Assembly (NCBI RefSeq): GCF_012933445.1
Contig: NZ_JABBNC010000002.1
Coordinates: 248,001-312,000 of the forward strand
Length of the DNA stretch: 64,000 bases
Direction: 5' to 3'
From: Actinoplanes sp. TBRC 11911
Lineage (GTDB): Bacteria > Actinomycetota > Actinomycetes > Mycobacteriales > Micromonosporaceae
Positions 33,197 to 42,930 of the stretch are shown in pieces. The notes beneath the pieces are model-generated. The model ran no database searches, was not told the origin of the DNA, and saw nothing but the letters and a program-made list of their open reading frames with translations. Position 1 is the stretch's first letter; each line of letters starts with the position of its first letter. Both the position numbers and the translations under genes were made by a program.

Positions 33197-33546
33197 TGCA
33201 GGATCACGTTGTGCACGTGGTGGGTCTTCTCGGTACCGCGGAACTCGACCTCGTAGCTGTGCTGGCCCACCATGATGGCGATGGTGCCGCTGGAGAAGAA
33301 CTGGCCGGCCCAGCTCTTGTTGCTGACCACGCTGACGCTGCTGACCTTCGAGTACGGGATGCTCGTGATCGCGATGCGCTTCCCGACGAAGGACTTGTCC
33401 TGAATGATGATGCGCCGGTTGGTCAGCCCGATGAAGCCGGTGCCGGCACCGATCGCGTCGTAGACGGCGATGATCTCCTCGCCGTCCAGTAAGCCGCTCT
33501 GGACCTGCTCGAACTGGCCCTTGTTGTCGTAGATAGCGTCAGCCAT
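33184..33546 (-). CDS. Bacterial PH-domain protein
   Basis: 120 residues. A single PH-like fold: LLDGEEIIAVYDAIGAG, GFIGLTNRRIIIQDKSF, RIAITSIPYSKVSSVSV, GTIAIMVGQHSYEVEF and a final helix. The pattern of a short helix followed by 'GLTNRRIII' is typical of the bPH_1 family, which has no known activity. It is a soluble protein with no signal. Overlaps the convergent peptidase gene. Confidence 0.8.
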   Translation of the reverse strand: MADAIYDNKGQFEQVQSGLLDGEEIIAVYDAIGAGTGFIGLTNRRIIIQDKSFVGKRIAITSIPYSKVSSVSVVSNKSWAGQFFSSGTIAIMVGQHSYEVEFRGTEKTHHVHNVILHYAG

Positions 33547-33569
33547 GGCCAGAGCGTAGCGATCGTCCG

Positions 33570-33920
33570 CTATTGCGCGGCGGTCACCGTCCGGTAGAAG
33601 TCCTCGATGCGTGCGGCAAGCGTTACCTCACCGTCCGTGATCGCCTCGGCGTCACGATCGCCTAGCAGGATCTGAGTGTGACCGTCCTGGCGCCGGATAA
33701 GCGGGCGAATGTGAAGTGTGTCCGCCGCCACCTTGATCCGCTCGGTCAATGCGGCATGCTGACTCTCGTCGCACGCGAGTTCGCGCTTCAACTGGACACC
33801 GTCCTGCGTCCACCCGCTCAACAGCGCTAACGCGTCGGACAGGTAGTCGGAGCGGTCTACCCGCCTTCTTCTGGCCCGCATCTCCGCACCCTCCAGGCGT
33901 CGTTGCCGGCTTGTGGCCAA
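33570..33920 (-). CDS. Pterin carbinolamine dehydratase-like protein
   Basis: 116 residues; the first 20 are Arg-rich and the true start may be ATG 33881. The remainder follows the PCD pattern: LSGWTQDGVQLKRELA, a helix AALTERIKVAADTLHIRPLI, a strand HTQILLG and the final ITDGEVTLAARIEDFY. The catalytic HHP-type motif is replaced by HIRP, so the dehydratase reaction is doubtful. Could be a fold relative with a binding role. The upstream 125 bases hold nothing I recognise. Confidence 0.45.
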   Translation of the reverse strand: MATSRQRRLEGAEMRARRRRVDRSDYLSDALALLSGWTQDGVQLKRELACDESQHAALTERIKVAADTLHIRPLIRRQDGHTQILLGDRDAEAITDGEVTLAARIEDFYRTVTAAQ

Positions 33921-34045
33921 ACTGTCGCCGTGTCGTCATGGTCGGTGCCCACAGTCTTGCCTTCAGTCGCAATCATGTCCACGCCCACATATACGTGTTT
34001 GCGTGACGATCGGGACGCCTCGGGCAACCTGAACGGCAAGATTTT

Positions 34046-34483
34046 GTGGAAAGCTCTCATCCCATGGCGGGGGAGCAACAAGTTAAAACCGTTCAGTCAC
34101 GCAAGGTGATCGTGGCTGCGGTCATCATCACAGACGGTCGTGTGCTCGCGTGCGAACGGGCGTCACCGCCCGAGGTGGCCGGCCGCTGGGAGTTTCCCGG
34201 CGGCAAGGTCGAGGCGGGCGAGACCGATCAGCAGGCGCTGGCCCGTGAGTGCTTCGAGGAGCTCGGCGTCCGGGTCGCGGTCGGCGAGCGGGTCGGACCG
34301 GACGTTCCGTTGGCGCACGGTCGCGCGGTGTTGCGCGTGTACGCCGTACGGCTGCTGGAGGGTGACGTCCCGCAGGCGCTGGAGCATTCGGCCATGCGCT
34401 GGTTGTCCGCGGACGAGCTGGACAGCGTCCCGTGGCTGCCCGCGGACAAACCGATCGTCGCCGAACTGCCCGCCCTACTGTGA
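34046..34483 (+). CDS. mutT: NUDIX hydrolase (MutT-like)
   Basis: 145 residues. The Nudix box is complete: GGKVEAGETDQQALARECFE then ELGV, preceded by WEFPGGK. MutT-type enzymes hydrolyse oxidised nucleotides such as 8-oxo-dGTP. ATG 34064 is an alternative start closer to the conserved domain (VIVAAVIITDGRVL). Its 3' end overlaps the convergent acyl-CoA ligase gene by 9 bases. Confidence 0.88.
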   Translation: MESSHPMAGEQQVKTVQSRKVIVAAVIITDGRVLACERASPPEVAGRWEFPGGKVEAGETDQQALARECFEELGVRVAVGERVGPDVPLAHGRAVLRVYAVRLLEGDVPQALEHSAMRWLSADELDSVPWLPADKPIVAELPALL

Positions 34484-36001
34484 ATAGGTCTTGCGCAGCT
34501 CGCGTTTGAGCACCTTGTGGCTGGGCCCCAGCGGCAGCGACTCCACGAAACGCACCTGGCGCGGGTACTTGTGCCGGCCGAGCTTCTCCTTCGACCATTC
34601 GATGAGCTCGTCGGCCGTGATGCCGCCCGGGTCCGGCACGATGACCGCGCAGATCTCCTCGCCGTGCACCGCGTCCGGGATGCCGATCACCGCGACCTGC
34701 AGCACGGCCGGATGCCGCGCCAGCGCCTCCTCGACCTCACGCGGGTAGACGTTGAAGCCACCCCGGATGACCAGGTCCTTCTTGCGGTCGACGATGGTGA
34801 TGAATCCCGCCGCGTCGCGGGTGCCCAGGTCGCCGGTGCGGAACCACCCGTCGACCAGCGCGAGCGACGTCGCCTCGTCGTTGTTCAGATATCCGGCGAA
34901 GACGTTGTGCCCGCGGATCACGATCTCGCCGAGCTCGCCGTCGTCCATCAGCTCGATCCGGTCGTCGATCTCCGGGCGCGCGATCTCCACGTCGACGCCC
35001 CAGATCGGGTGCCCGATGGTGCCGGCCCGGGTGCCGAACGCGGGCTGGTTGGTGGTCGCGGTCGGCGAGGTCTCGGACAGGCCGTACCCCTCGTAGACCG
35101 TGGCGTGGAAGACCTCGCGGAACTTCTCCAGCACGGCGACCGGCAGCGCGGCGCCGCCGGAGATGCACAGCCGCAGGTCGGGGAGGCGATCCGCCTTCGA
35201 AGCGGCCTCCAGCAATCCGATGTACATGGTCGGGACGCCGTGGAAGATCGTCACCTTCTCCCGGACCATGATGTCGATCGCGGCCTCGCCGGTGAATCGG
35301 GCCTGCAAGACGATGGTGCCGCCCAGCCGGAACGTGCCGTTCATGCCGACCGTCTGGCCGAACGTGTGGAACAGCGGCAGGCAGCCCATCACCACGTCGT
35401 CGTCGAACAGCTCGTGCACGTCGAAGACGTTCACCACCGTGTTCATCACCAGGTTGAGGTGGGTGAGCAGAGCGCCCTTCGGCTTGCCGGTGGTCCCGCT
35501 GGTGTAGAACACCACCGCGACGTCCTCGGCCTCAGTGCTTTCGTACGTCCGTAGCGGCGCGACACCCGCAGCGGCGTCCTCGAGCCGGCGCACGCCCGCG
35601 TCCGGCCCGACCGAGACCACGTCGACGTCCGCGAGCTTTCCGGCGGCGGTGGCCGCGGCGAGCTGGCTGGCATGCGCGACCAGCAGTTTCGCCTGGCTGT
35701 CCCGCAGGATGTAGGCGTTCTCCTCCGGGGTGAGCAGCAGGTGCATCGGCACGATGGTGGCGCCGACCGCCAGCGCGGCGTAGTAGACGCGGGGGAAGTC
35801 CGCGAGGTTGGGGATCTGGATGGCCACCGTGTCGCCGCGGCCGATGCCCAGTTCACGCAGGCCGGCCGCGTAGGACAGGGTCTGCGTCCATAAGTCGCGG
35901 TAGGTGATCCGCTCGGTGGTCGCGGTGTCGATCACGGCGATCTTGTCGGGAAATTTTCGAGCCGCCTCGGCCAGGACGGTGGCCAGCGACAACATCGTCA
36001 T
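34475..36001 (-). CDS. Medium/long-chain acyl-CoA ligase
   Basis: 508-residue AMP-forming ligase that activates a carboxylic acid to its CoA thioester. The P-loop is YTSGTTGKPKGALL, A5 is YEGYGLSETSP, A7/A8 are WFRTGDLG and RKKDLVIRGGFNVYPREVE, and the C-terminal catalytic lysine lies in GPSHKVLKREL. The start overlaps the stop of the acyl-CoA dehydrogenase gene (ATGA), so the two form an operon. Substrate chain length cannot be read off. It is opposite the TetR-ALDH-ADH operon. Confidence 0.92.
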   Translation of the reverse strand: MTMLSLATVLAEAARKFPDKIAVIDTATTERITYRDLWTQTLSYAAGLRELGIGRGDTVAIQIPNLADFPRVYYAALAVGATIVPMHLLLTPEENAYILRDSQAKLLVAHASQLAAATAAGKLADVDVVSVGPDAGVRRLEDAAAGVAPLRTYESTEAEDVAVVFYTSGTTGKPKGALLTHLNLVMNTVVNVFDVHELFDDDVVMGCLPLFHTFGQTVGMNGTFRLGGTIVLQARFTGEAAIDIMVREKVTIFHGVPTMYIGLLEAASKADRLPDLRLCISGGAALPVAVLEKFREVFHATVYEGYGLSETSPTATTNQPAFGTRAGTIGHPIWGVDVEIARPEIDDRIELMDDGELGEIVIRGHNVFAGYLNNDEATSLALVDGWFRTGDLGTRDAAGFITIVDRKKDLVIRGGFNVYPREVEEALARHPAVLQVAVIGIPDAVHGEEICAVIVPDPGGITADELIEWSKEKLGRHKYPRQVRFVESLPLGPSHKVLKRELRKTYSQ

Positions 36002-37170
36002 GCTAAATGCCCTCCGATCTTCGTGTACCCCCGCAGCAAATCCCGCGAGATGATCAACCGCTGCATCTCGTCGGTACCTTCATAGATACGCATCAGTCGG
36101 ACCTGGCGGTACCACCGTTCGATGGGGAGTTCCCGCGTGTACCCCATCCCGCCGTGGATCTGCATCACCCGGTCGACCACGTCGTTGACCATCGCGGCCC
36201 CGTACAGCTTGGCCATCGACGACGCGTGCCGCGGGTCCCAGCCCTGGTCAACCGTCCAGGCGGCCTTGAGGATCAGCCATCGCGCCGCCTCCAGCTCGAC
36301 CTCGGAGTCCGCGAGCATCCACTGGATCGCCTGGTTCTCGCCGATCTTCTTGCCGAACGTCTCGCGCGTGTTCGCGTACTCGACCGCCATGCCCAAGGCC
36401 CGCTCGGCGATGCCCAGCGCGGTCGACGGAATGATGTATCGGCCCTTGCCGATCCACTCCATGCCCAGCTGGAAGCCCTTGCCGATCTCGCCGAGCACGT
36501 TGCGGTGCGGCACCCGGACGTCGTCGAAGACGAGCGCGGCCGGACCGCCCTCGCCCATCGTCTGGATGAACTCGCTGCGCCAGCCCATCGACCGGTCGAC
36601 CAGGAACGCCGTGGTGCCGCCGCCGCGCACACCCTTCTCCGGGTCGGTGACCGCGACGACCATCGCGAAGTCGGCGTCGTTGCCGTTGGTGATGAACGTC
36701 TTCTCGCCGGTGAGGACCCAGTCGTCGCCGTCGCGGCGGGCGCGCAGCTTGATGTTCGCGGCGTCCGACCCGGCGCCCGGCTCGGTGATCGCGAAGCAGG
36801 AGATCCGCTCGCCCTCGATGGTGGGCAGCAGATACTCCTTCTTCTGCTCCTCGTTGGCGTAGTACAGGATGTTGTCCGCCTCGCCGCCGAACCGGAACTG
36901 GATGAAGGTGCGGCCCACCTCGGTCCAGATCAGCGACTGCAGGACGGCGGGCAGGTTCATCCCGCCGTACTCCTCCGGGGTGGACAGACCCCAGAAGCCG
37001 AATTTCTTGGCCTTGAGCTGAAGCTCGCGCAGAACGCCGCGCTCCAGGCCGGGCTCCTGGCGGCGCTCGCGCAGCAGAGCCTCCTGCTCCAGCGGCATGA
37101 CCTCGCGAGTGATGAATTGCCGGGCGGTATCGCGAATCGCACGTTCCTCGTCGGTGAGCGAGAAGTCCAT
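35998..37170 (-). CDS. Acyl-CoA dehydrogenase (classical type)
   Basis: 390 residues. FAITEPGAGSDAANIK and WVLTGEKTFITNG are the FAD/substrate-binding motifs, and MRIYEGTDEMQRLIISR is the classical C-terminal signature. It would oxidise acyl-CoA to enoyl-CoA, passing electrons to ETF. First gene of a two-gene operon with the acyl-CoA ligase, divergent from the TetR gene 51 bases away, whose palindrome lies between. Confidence 0.93.
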   Translation of the reverse strand: MDFSLTDEERAIRDTARQFITREVMPLEQEALLRERRQEPGLERGVLRELQLKAKKFGFWGLSTPEEYGGMNLPAVLQSLIWTEVGRTFIQFRFGGEADNILYYANEEQKKEYLLPTIEGERISCFAITEPGAGSDAANIKLRARRDGDDWVLTGEKTFITNGNDADFAMVVAVTDPEKGVRGGGTTAFLVDRSMGWRSEFIQTMGEGGPAALVFDDVRVPHRNVLGEIGKGFQLGMEWIGKGRYIIPSTALGIAERALGMAVEYANTRETFGKKIGENQAIQWMLADSEVELEAARWLILKAAWTVDQGWDPRHASSMAKLYGAAMVNDVVDRVMQIHGGMGYTRELPIERWYRQVRLMRIYEGTDEMQRLIISRDLLRGYTKIGGHLA

Positions 37171-37176
37171 GGGCTT

Positions 37177-37195
37177 AAACTAGCGGCGTAAGTTT
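37177..37195. promoter_or_regulatory. Candidate TetR operator
   Basis: AAACTAGCGGCGTAAGTTT, arms AAACT/AGTTT with a symmetric GC core, in the 51-base gap between the divergent dehydrogenase and TetR genes. Its position would affect both promoters. Confidence 0.45.
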
Positions 37196-37221
37196 TGCCG
37201 GTCCAGTATTTAGGGGAATCC

Positions 37222-37839
37222 ATGGCTCGCCCCAGACAGGCGCTTCTGACCCGGCAGCGGATCGTCGATGCGGCCGCTGAGCTGGTCGACGAGGAAGGGC
37301 TGGAAGCGCTCTCGGTGCGCCGGCTTGCCACCGAGTTGGGCGTACAAGGGCCGTCTTTATATAATCATTTTGCCACTAAAGCCGACATTGTGGACGCGGT
37401 TGCCGACTCGGTCATCGAACAGGTCGACGTGTCCGCGTTCGGGGCTTTCCCATGGCCGGAGGCACTGCGCCGGTGGGCGCTGTCGTACCATGCCGTGCTC
37501 GTCGCGCATCCGAACGTCGTTCCGGTGCTGGCGCAGGGGCCCGGTCGACGGCCGTTCGCGCTCGCGATGGCCGACACCGTCTACGGCGCGCTCATCGACG
37601 CCGGTTTCAGCCCGGCCCGCGCCACCCACATCGGTGCCCTGATGCGCTATCTGGTCACCGGATCCGCCCTCGGGTCGTTCGCGCTCGGTTTCCACATCGA
37701 CCCGTCGCTCTACGAACGTTATCCACACCTGCATCGCGCGCACCGCCTCGCGGCGCATCATGTAGCGGTGGATGAGGGCGCCTTCGCGCTCGGACTGGAC
37801 CTGCTGATCAACGGCCTGGAGGTAGGGACTCACCGATGA
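37222..37839 (+). CDS. TetR-family regulator of the fatty-acid/alcohol module
   Basis: 205 residues from ATG 37222, preceded by AGGGGA; an opening at 37195 would overlap the operator. The HTH is [40 protein letters not shown]. The C-terminal domain (about residues 75-200) resembles the TetR_C ligand domain. Its stop overlaps the ALDH start in ATGA. Divergent from the dehydrogenase/ligase operon, it likely controls both arms. Confidence 0.88.
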   Translation: MARPRQALLTRQRIVDAAAELVDEEGLEALSVRRLATELGVQGPSLYNHFATKADIVDAVADSVIEQVDVSAFGAFPWPEALRRWALSYHAVLVAHPNVVPVLAQGPGRRPFALAMADTVYGALIDAGFSPARATHIGALMRYLVTGSALGSFALGFHIDPSLYERYPHLHRAHRLAAHHVAVDEGAFALGLDLLINGLEVGTHR

Positions 37840-39233
37840 CCTCGCATCTCTATATCGGCGGCAAGTGGGTCGCCCCCGCCTCCACCGACACCATCCCCGT
37901 GGAAAATCCGGCGACCGAGGAGGAGATCGCGAGGGTGCCGTCCGGCACGGCGACCGACGTCGATCGCGCTGTCGCCGCGGCTCGTGCCGCCTTCGACGGC
38001 TGGGCCGGCCTGCCGATGGTTTCGCGTGCCGGCTTCCTCGACCGATTACATGGCTGCCTGTCCACCCGTGCCGAGAAGATCGCCCGCACCATCGGGCTCG
38101 AGATGGGCGCACCCCTCAAGATCGCGTCGAGGGTCCAGACCGGCCTTCCACTTGCGGTCCTCCGGTCGTACGCCGATCTCGCCGCTCGCCCGGCGCCCGC
38201 GGAAACCGTGGGAAATTCGCTGGTCGTGCACGAACCGGTCGGCGTGGTCGGCGCGATCACCCCGTGGAACTATCCGTTGCAGCAGGTCATGGCCAAGGTG
38301 GCGGCGGCGCTCGCGGCCGGCTGCACGGTCGTGCTCAAGCCCAGTGAGCTGACCCCGCTGGTGGCGTACCTGCTGGCCGAGGCGGCCGACGAGGCCGGCC
38401 TGCCGGCGGGCGTGTTCAACCTGGTCACCGGCACCGGCCCGGTGGTCGGCGCGGCGCTCGCCGGGCACCCCGACGTCGACATGGTCTCGTTCACCGGTTC
38501 CACCGCGACGGGCCGTTTCATCTCGCACGCCGCGGCCGACCGCATCGCCCGGGTGTCGCTCGAGCTCGGTGGCAAGTCGGCCAACGTGATCCTCTCTGAC
38601 GCCGACGTCACCAAGGCCGTGAAGATCGGTGTTGGCAACGCGCTGCTCAACTCCGGCCAGACGTGTACGGCGTGGACCCGCATGCTCGTACACCACGATT
38701 TGTACGACGAGGCGGTCGCGCTGGCCGCCAAGACCGCCGCGGGCTACTCGTTGGGTGATCCGTTCGACGAGTCCACCAGGCTGGGCCCGGTTGTCTCCGC
38801 CGCCCAGCGTGCGCGAGTTCTTGGTTTTGTCGAGCGCGCGACGGCGCGGTTGGTCACCGGCGGACCGGACGCACCGGTGCCGGCCGTCGGGCATTTCGTT
38901 GCTCCGACCGTCTTCGCCGATGTCGACCCGTCCAGCGAACTCGCCCAAGAAGAGATCTTCGGGCCGGTGCTGTCGATCATCCCGTTCGGCAGCGACGACG
39001 AGGCCGTCGACATCGCCAACAATTCCCGGTACGGGCTGGCCGGCGGCGTGTGGGGCAGCGACGAACGGGCGTTGGCCGTGGCCCGGCGCCTCCGAACCGG
39101 CGCGGTCGACGTCAACGGCGGCGCGTTCAACCCGCTGGCACCGTTCGGCGGCTACAAGCAGTCCGGCATCGGACGCGAGCTGGGTTCGCACGGCCTGGCC
39201 GAATTCCAGCAGGTAAAGGCGATTCAGCGATGA
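37836..39233 (+). CDS. NAD(P)-dependent aldehyde dehydrogenase
   Basis: 465 residues. [20 protein letters not shown] and [11 protein letters not shown] bind the cofactor, [13 protein letters not shown] holds the general base Glu, and [10 protein letters not shown] holds the catalytic Cys. [14 protein letters not shown] is regular. Oxidises an aldehyde to a carboxylate, which the divergent acyl-CoA ligase could then activate. Overlaps TetR upstream and ADH downstream by 4 bases each. Confidence 0.94.
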   Translation: MTSHLYIGGKWVAPASTDTIPVENPATEEEIARVPSGTATDVDRAVAAARAAFDGWAGLPMVSRAGFLDRLHGCLSTRAEKIARTIGLEMGAPLKIASRVQTGLPLAVLRSYADLAARPAPAETVGNSLVVHEPVGVVGAITPWNYPLQQVMAKVAAALAAGCTVVLKPSELTPLVAYLLAEAADEAGLPAGVFNLVTGTGPVVGAALAGHPDVDMVSFTGSTATGRFISHAAADRIARVSLELGGKSANVILSDADVTKAVKIGVGNALLNSGQTCTAWTRMLVHHDLYDEAVALAAKTAAGYSLGDPFDESTRLGPVVSAAQRARVLGFVERATARLVTGGPDAPVPAVGHFVAPTVFADVDPSSELAQEEIFGPVLSIIPFGSDDEAVDIANNSRYGLAGGVWGSDERALAVARRLRTGAVDVNGGAFNPLAPFGGYKQSGIGRELGSHGLAEFQQVKAIQR

Positions 39234-40318
39234 CGGCATACTTCAACGGCGTGGTGGTCCGCGAGCCCGGCGCGCGGCCGTCGGTGGCCGAGTTACGGCT
39301 CCCCGAGATCGGGCGAGGTCGGGTCCGGGTGCGGATCCGGGCGGCCGGCGTCTGCCACTCCGACCTGTCCATGGTGAACGGGACGATCCGGCCGGCATAT
39401 CCGCTGGTGCTCGGGCACGAGGCGGCCGGCGAGGTGGTCGAGGCCGGCGAGCACGTCACCCGCGCCGCGGTCGGCGACCTCGTGGTCCTCAACTGGCAGC
39501 CGCCGTGCCGCACGTGCTGGTTCTGCCGGCAGGGCGAGCCGTGGCTGTGCTCGACGTCGTCCGGCGCGGCCTCGCTGGCGAACGGGGTGACGCTCGACGG
39601 CGTACCGGTGCAGGTGGCGTTGGGCCTCGGCGCGTTCGCCGACCAGGTGGTCGCCCCCGAGAACGCGGTCATCCGGGTGCCGCAGTCGCTCGGCGCGGAT
39701 GTCGCGGCGCTGCTCAGTTGCGGTGTGCTGACCGGTACCGGCGCGGTCCGCAACACGGCCCAGGTGGCCGCGGGTGAATCGGTCGTGGTGATCGGCCTGG
39801 GCGGGGTGGGCTTGTCGGTGGTGGCGGCCGCACGGGCGGCAGGCGCCTCCGACGTGATCGCCGTCGACGTCTCGTCGGCGAAGGCAGACCTGGCCTTGGC
39901 GGCCGGCGCCACCGACTTCGTGGTCTCGTCCGACACTCTGTCCAAAGAGATCCGATCCCGTACGTCGGGTCGCGGCGCCGACCACGCCTTCGAGTGCGTG
40001 GGCCGTTCGCAGACGATCCGCGCCGCGTGGCGGGCCACCCGTCGCGGCGGCAAGGTGACGGTGGTCGGCATGGGCGCGAACGACGACCTGGTCTCGCTGT
40101 CGGCCCTCGACATCTTCTCCTCGTCGCGCACGCTGCGCTCATCGGTGTACGGCCAGGCCGACCAGGACGTGGCGATCCCTTCGCTCGCGTCGGACGTCAT
40201 GTCGGGCGTCCTCAAACTGGACTACCTGATCACCGACCGCATCAAGCTTTCCGACGTGCCGCTGGCGTTCGAGCAGATGGCCCGCGGCGAGGGCGCCCGT
40301 TCCGTGGTCCTCTGGTGA
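39230..40318 (+). CDS. Zinc-dependent alcohol dehydrogenase (MDR)
   Basis: 362 residues from ATG 39230 (ATGA overlap). Catalytic zinc ligands include Cys in AGVCHSDLS and His in [11 protein letters not shown]. The structural zinc cysteines lie in [17 protein letters not shown], and the NAD loop is [20 protein letters not shown]. The class III-like length and motifs suggest oxidation of a primary alcohol or S-hydroxymethyl thiol. It would feed aldehyde to the adjacent ALDH. Confidence 0.93.
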   Translation: MTAYFNGVVVREPGARPSVAELRLPEIGRGRVRVRIRAAGVCHSDLSMVNGTIRPAYPLVLGHEAAGEVVEAGEHVTRAAVGDLVVLNWQPPCRTCWFCRQGEPWLCSTSSGAASLANGVTLDGVPVQVALGLGAFADQVVAPENAVIRVPQSLGADVAALLSCGVLTGTGAVRNTAQVAAGESVVVIGLGGVGLSVVAAARAAGASDVIAVDVSSAKADLALAAGATDFVVSSDTLSKEIRSRTSGRGADHAFECVGRSQTIRAAWRATRRGGKVTVVGMGANDDLVSLSALDIFSSSRTLRSSVYGQADQDVAIPSLASDVMSGVLKLDYLITDRIKLSDVPLAFEQMARGEGARSVVLW

Positions 40319-40923
40319 GGCCGGCGCCGGGCGAGGTGCTGCACTTCTCCGAGGACCCGACGATCACGCGCTTCGAGCCGCACGTGGCCGCGACGTCGAG
40401 CCAACCGGAGGCGTACGTCTGGGCGGTGGATGCCTCGCAGGCGCCGAGCTATTGGTTTCCCCGGCAGTGCCCGCGCGCCATGGCCTGGGCCGGCCCGTCG
40501 ACGTCCGATGTAGACCGTGACCGCATCGTCGGCGCCGGTTGCGGCGAGCGGGTCCACGCCATCGAGTACGCGTGGTGGGAGGCGATGCGGACGACCACGC
40601 TGTACGCGTACCGTTTCGCGGCCGACCAGTTCCGCCCGATCGCGTCCCTGTACACCGAGCCTTATGCCCAGGTGGCGACCTCGCCGGTGGTGCCACTGGC
40701 CGCGCCGTCACCGGTGGGCAACTTGATCGAGTGCCACGCGCGGGCGGGCATCCAGCTGCGCCTGCTGGACAACCTGTGGCCGTTCTGGGACGAGGTCCGG
40801 GGGAGCACGCTCGCCTTCAGCGGCATCCGCCTACGAAACGCCAGCCCGCGTGCGGTCGCCGTGTCACCGTCGGACCTCTCTACTCGCCCTCGATGCCTTG
40901 GGTGGTCCGAATCCACTCCTTGA
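40315..40923 (+). CDS. DUF6886-family protein
   Basis: About 202 residues from GTG 40315, overlapping the ADH stop in GTGA. The start PGEVLHFSEDPTITRFEPHV and the motif YWFPRQCPRAMAW match proteins annotated DUF6886, small actinobacterial/firmicute proteins of unknown role. The expected domain ends near residue 175 (FSGIRLRNA). The following tail (SPSDLSTRPRCLGWS) may be a read-through extension after loss of the native stop. Last gene of the TetR-ALDH-ADH operon. Confidence 0.7.
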   Translation: MRPAPGEVLHFSEDPTITRFEPHVAATSSQPEAYVWAVDASQAPSYWFPRQCPRAMAWAGPSTSDVDRDRIVGAGCGERVHAIEYAWWEAMRTTTLYAYRFAADQFRPIASLYTEPYAQVATSPVVPLAAPSPVGNLIECHARAGIQLRLLDNLWPFWDEVRGSTLAFSGIRLRNASPRAVAVSPSDLSTRPRCLGWSESTP

Positions 40924-40948
40924 TACCGGCAGGCCGTTCCGCCTGTTG

Positions 40949-41827
40949 TCAGGCGGTGCTACGAAAGGCGGCGAGCAGTTCGTTGATGTAATTGGGCAGG
41001 AGCACCTCGATGCGTTCTGCCGGGACGCCGCCGCCGGTACTGAGTGCTTTGATGGCCAGCCCTACGCCACGCGTCCGTCGCCGTGCGAATAGTTCTTCGA
41101 GGTAGCCAATTCCGTCTACCACTGCTTCGGCGGCCATGTCGTCTTGCGCCAGTTTACGAAGGCGCCCGCCGATGATATCTGGTGGTTCGGCTTGGACCGC
41201 CAGCCGAAAGACATCGCCGGCATCTTTGGGCCTTACCCGGTCGGTCGGTCTGCGTTCGACGGTCTCCGCTTTGATGCGTTCGTACAGTTTGTGCGCCTTG
41301 GCGATGAGCAACGCCGCGGTTCCTGCGACGGCGACCTCGACCACTCGGACGTCAGATTCCTCGTAGCTTGTGATCACCATAGGGTTGTTGTCAATCATTG
41401 CGGCTTCCAGTCCGCGACCTCGGCGGGCCACGTGCTTTGCCTGGTCAGGGAGCCGAGCCGCGCGGCTCCCCGGACCGGCGAGCGCCTCCGGCACCATGAG
41501 ATCGACTTCGACAGTCCGAGAAATGCCATCGGCCAGCCGGATATTGGTGAGCCATGCTCCGGGCTGGCACGTGGTCCGGGCGAAGCCTGCCGCCGCCATG
41601 ACGTCTTCCAGCTGCGGATCGGCGCCGAGGACCGCCGGATTCAGTGCGAGGTCAGCGTCCGTCGTGCTCGGATCAACGGAGATGTCGAACTCTGCGGTTC
41701 CGGTTCGGAGGTATACGGCTTGGGCTCCGATGAGGACGATGGGGCTGGGGTGCTTCTCAAGCGCGAATAATGCGTCCAACAGTGCCCGGCGGGCAGCGAC
41801 GTATTCGACATCGACGGCGAAAACCAT
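40949..41827 (-). CDS. AbiEii-like nucleotidyltransferase toxin
   Basis: 292 residues. The nucleotidyltransferase start is PIVLIGAQAVYLRTGTAEFD with the acidic motif TTDADLAL, then TVEVDLMVPEAL, and the helical half contains LLIAKAHKLYERIKAE with the K..K pair of AbiEii/MNT folds. AbiEii toxins are nucleotidyltransferases that stop growth, in type IV or related toxin-antitoxin systems. The partner gene lies 21 bases upstream. The gene looks intact. Confidence 0.75.
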   Translation of the reverse strand: MVFAVDVEYVAARRALLDALFALEKHPSPIVLIGAQAVYLRTGTAEFDISVDPSTTDADLALNPAVLGADPQLEDVMAAAGFARTTCQPGAWLTNIRLADGISRTVEVDLMVPEALAGPGSRAARLPDQAKHVARRGRGLEAAMIDNNPMVITSYEESDVRVVEVAVAGTAALLIAKAHKLYERIKAETVERRPTDRVRPKDAGDVFRLAVQAEPPDIIGGRLRKLAQDDMAAEAVVDGIGYLEELFARRRTRGVGLAIKALSTGGGVPAERIEVLLPNYINELLAAFRSTA

Positions 41828-41848
41828 CGCGAGATGATAGCGAACGAG

Positions 41849-42919
41849 CTAACCGGTCAACATTGGATTTCGCCAATGATCTTCGTGCCCTCGCATCCAT
41901 TCCACCACGGCGCGGCCTTGCTCCGGCACACGTCCTGGGCCGTTCGCACAATCCAGTACCAGCTGACTGGGAGCGACGTGCTTCACCCCGTCCACAGTGC
42001 GGGCTCCTTGTCTCACCCAGCGGTCATCGGGGCGGATCAAGACCACGTCGGCACCCTGGTTTGAGGGCACGAGACGCCCGAATGTGCGCATGGCATCCGG
42101 GTCGTCGCAGTAGAGGACCAGCTGCGCCGCGCCCGAGATCGGCGCGATGATCCGCGCGGCGAAGGACGCTGTAACGAGCGTCTCGGGAGCACCGGGGTCA
42201 GTCAGCCGTTCGTACAACTTTGCAGCGCCTGACGGAGACACGAACGTCCACGCCGACCGGCCGCTCCACGGCGTGTACTCCTGCGCTGCCGCCATCAGCA
42301 AGGTTGGCCAGTCCACGCGCTCTACCTCACCGCGACCGGGGCGGTCGAGTATCGCCTCGTCGTTCAGCCGGTCAATCAGTTTCGAGACGTAGCCGAGGCT
42401 GAGCTCGTTGAACTCGGCCAACGCCGTCAATCGATACGGCGGCTGGAAGTCGGTGAGTGTGCGAACGAGGCGTCGCGCTTTCGGACCGCGCAGCGTCGGT
42501 GCCGGTTGCGGATGCGGCGATGGATCTCGATCGGAGCCTTGTGTGCGGACAAAGACGGTCGGCCGTCGCACCGTCAGCGAAACGTTGCCGGCCAGGTCGA
42601 GGAAGGAGACGCCGCGTCGCTCGAGAACCTCTTGGGTTCGGCGGCTCAACCACGGGGCCACCACTAGCAAGGTCGCCCCGCTGTCAAGCGCCCGGCGGGT
42701 GGCCGGCCCGTCGAACACCTGTGCGGCCTGTCTTGGCAGGAGCCGCGTCTTCGCCTCGACGAGCAGATCGGTGACCCCGCTCGCCGGCTCGCTCAATGAC
42801 CACACCGCATCACGCTCTCGGCGGGTCTCGCCAGCCTGAGGCTCAACAGTCATGTAGTCAGGCAGGACCCCGCGGACTACCTCCAGGGCCCGCTCAAGTA
42901 ATCCCTGCTCAGACAACAA
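41849..42919 (-). CDS. AbiEi-like antitoxin: nuclease-fold N-terminus plus winged helix
   Basis: 356 residues, start TTG 42919 (another TTG follows). Residues about 1-130 resemble a restriction-endonuclease-like fold (TDLLVEAKTRLLPRQAAQVF, TLLVVAPWLSRRTQEVLERR, GVSFLDLAGNVSL). Residues about 150-205 are a winged helix (RLTALAEFNELSLGYVSKLI). The C-terminal domain ends AVVEWMRGHEDHWRN. The family regularly precedes AbiEii-type nucleotidyltransferases and should repress its own promoter, where five half-sites lie. Whether the nuclease-like part is active is unknown. Confidence 0.7.
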   Translation of the reverse strand: MLSEQGLLERALEVVRGVLPDYMTVEPQAGETRRERDAVWSLSEPASGVTDLLVEAKTRLLPRQAAQVFDGPATRRALDSGATLLVVAPWLSRRTQEVLERRGVSFLDLAGNVSLTVRRPTVFVRTQGSDRDPSPHPQPAPTLRGPKARRLVRTLTDFQPPYRLTALAEFNELSLGYVSKLIDRLNDEAILDRPGRGEVERVDWPTLLMAAAQEYTPWSGRSAWTFVSPSGAAKLYERLTDPGAPETLVTASFAARIIAPISGAAQLVLYCDDPDAMRTFGRLVPSNQGADVVLIRPDDRWVRQGARTVDGVKHVAPSQLVLDCANGPGRVPEQGRAVVEWMRGHEDHWRNPMLTG

Positions 42920-42930
42920 ACCTGCTCCGA

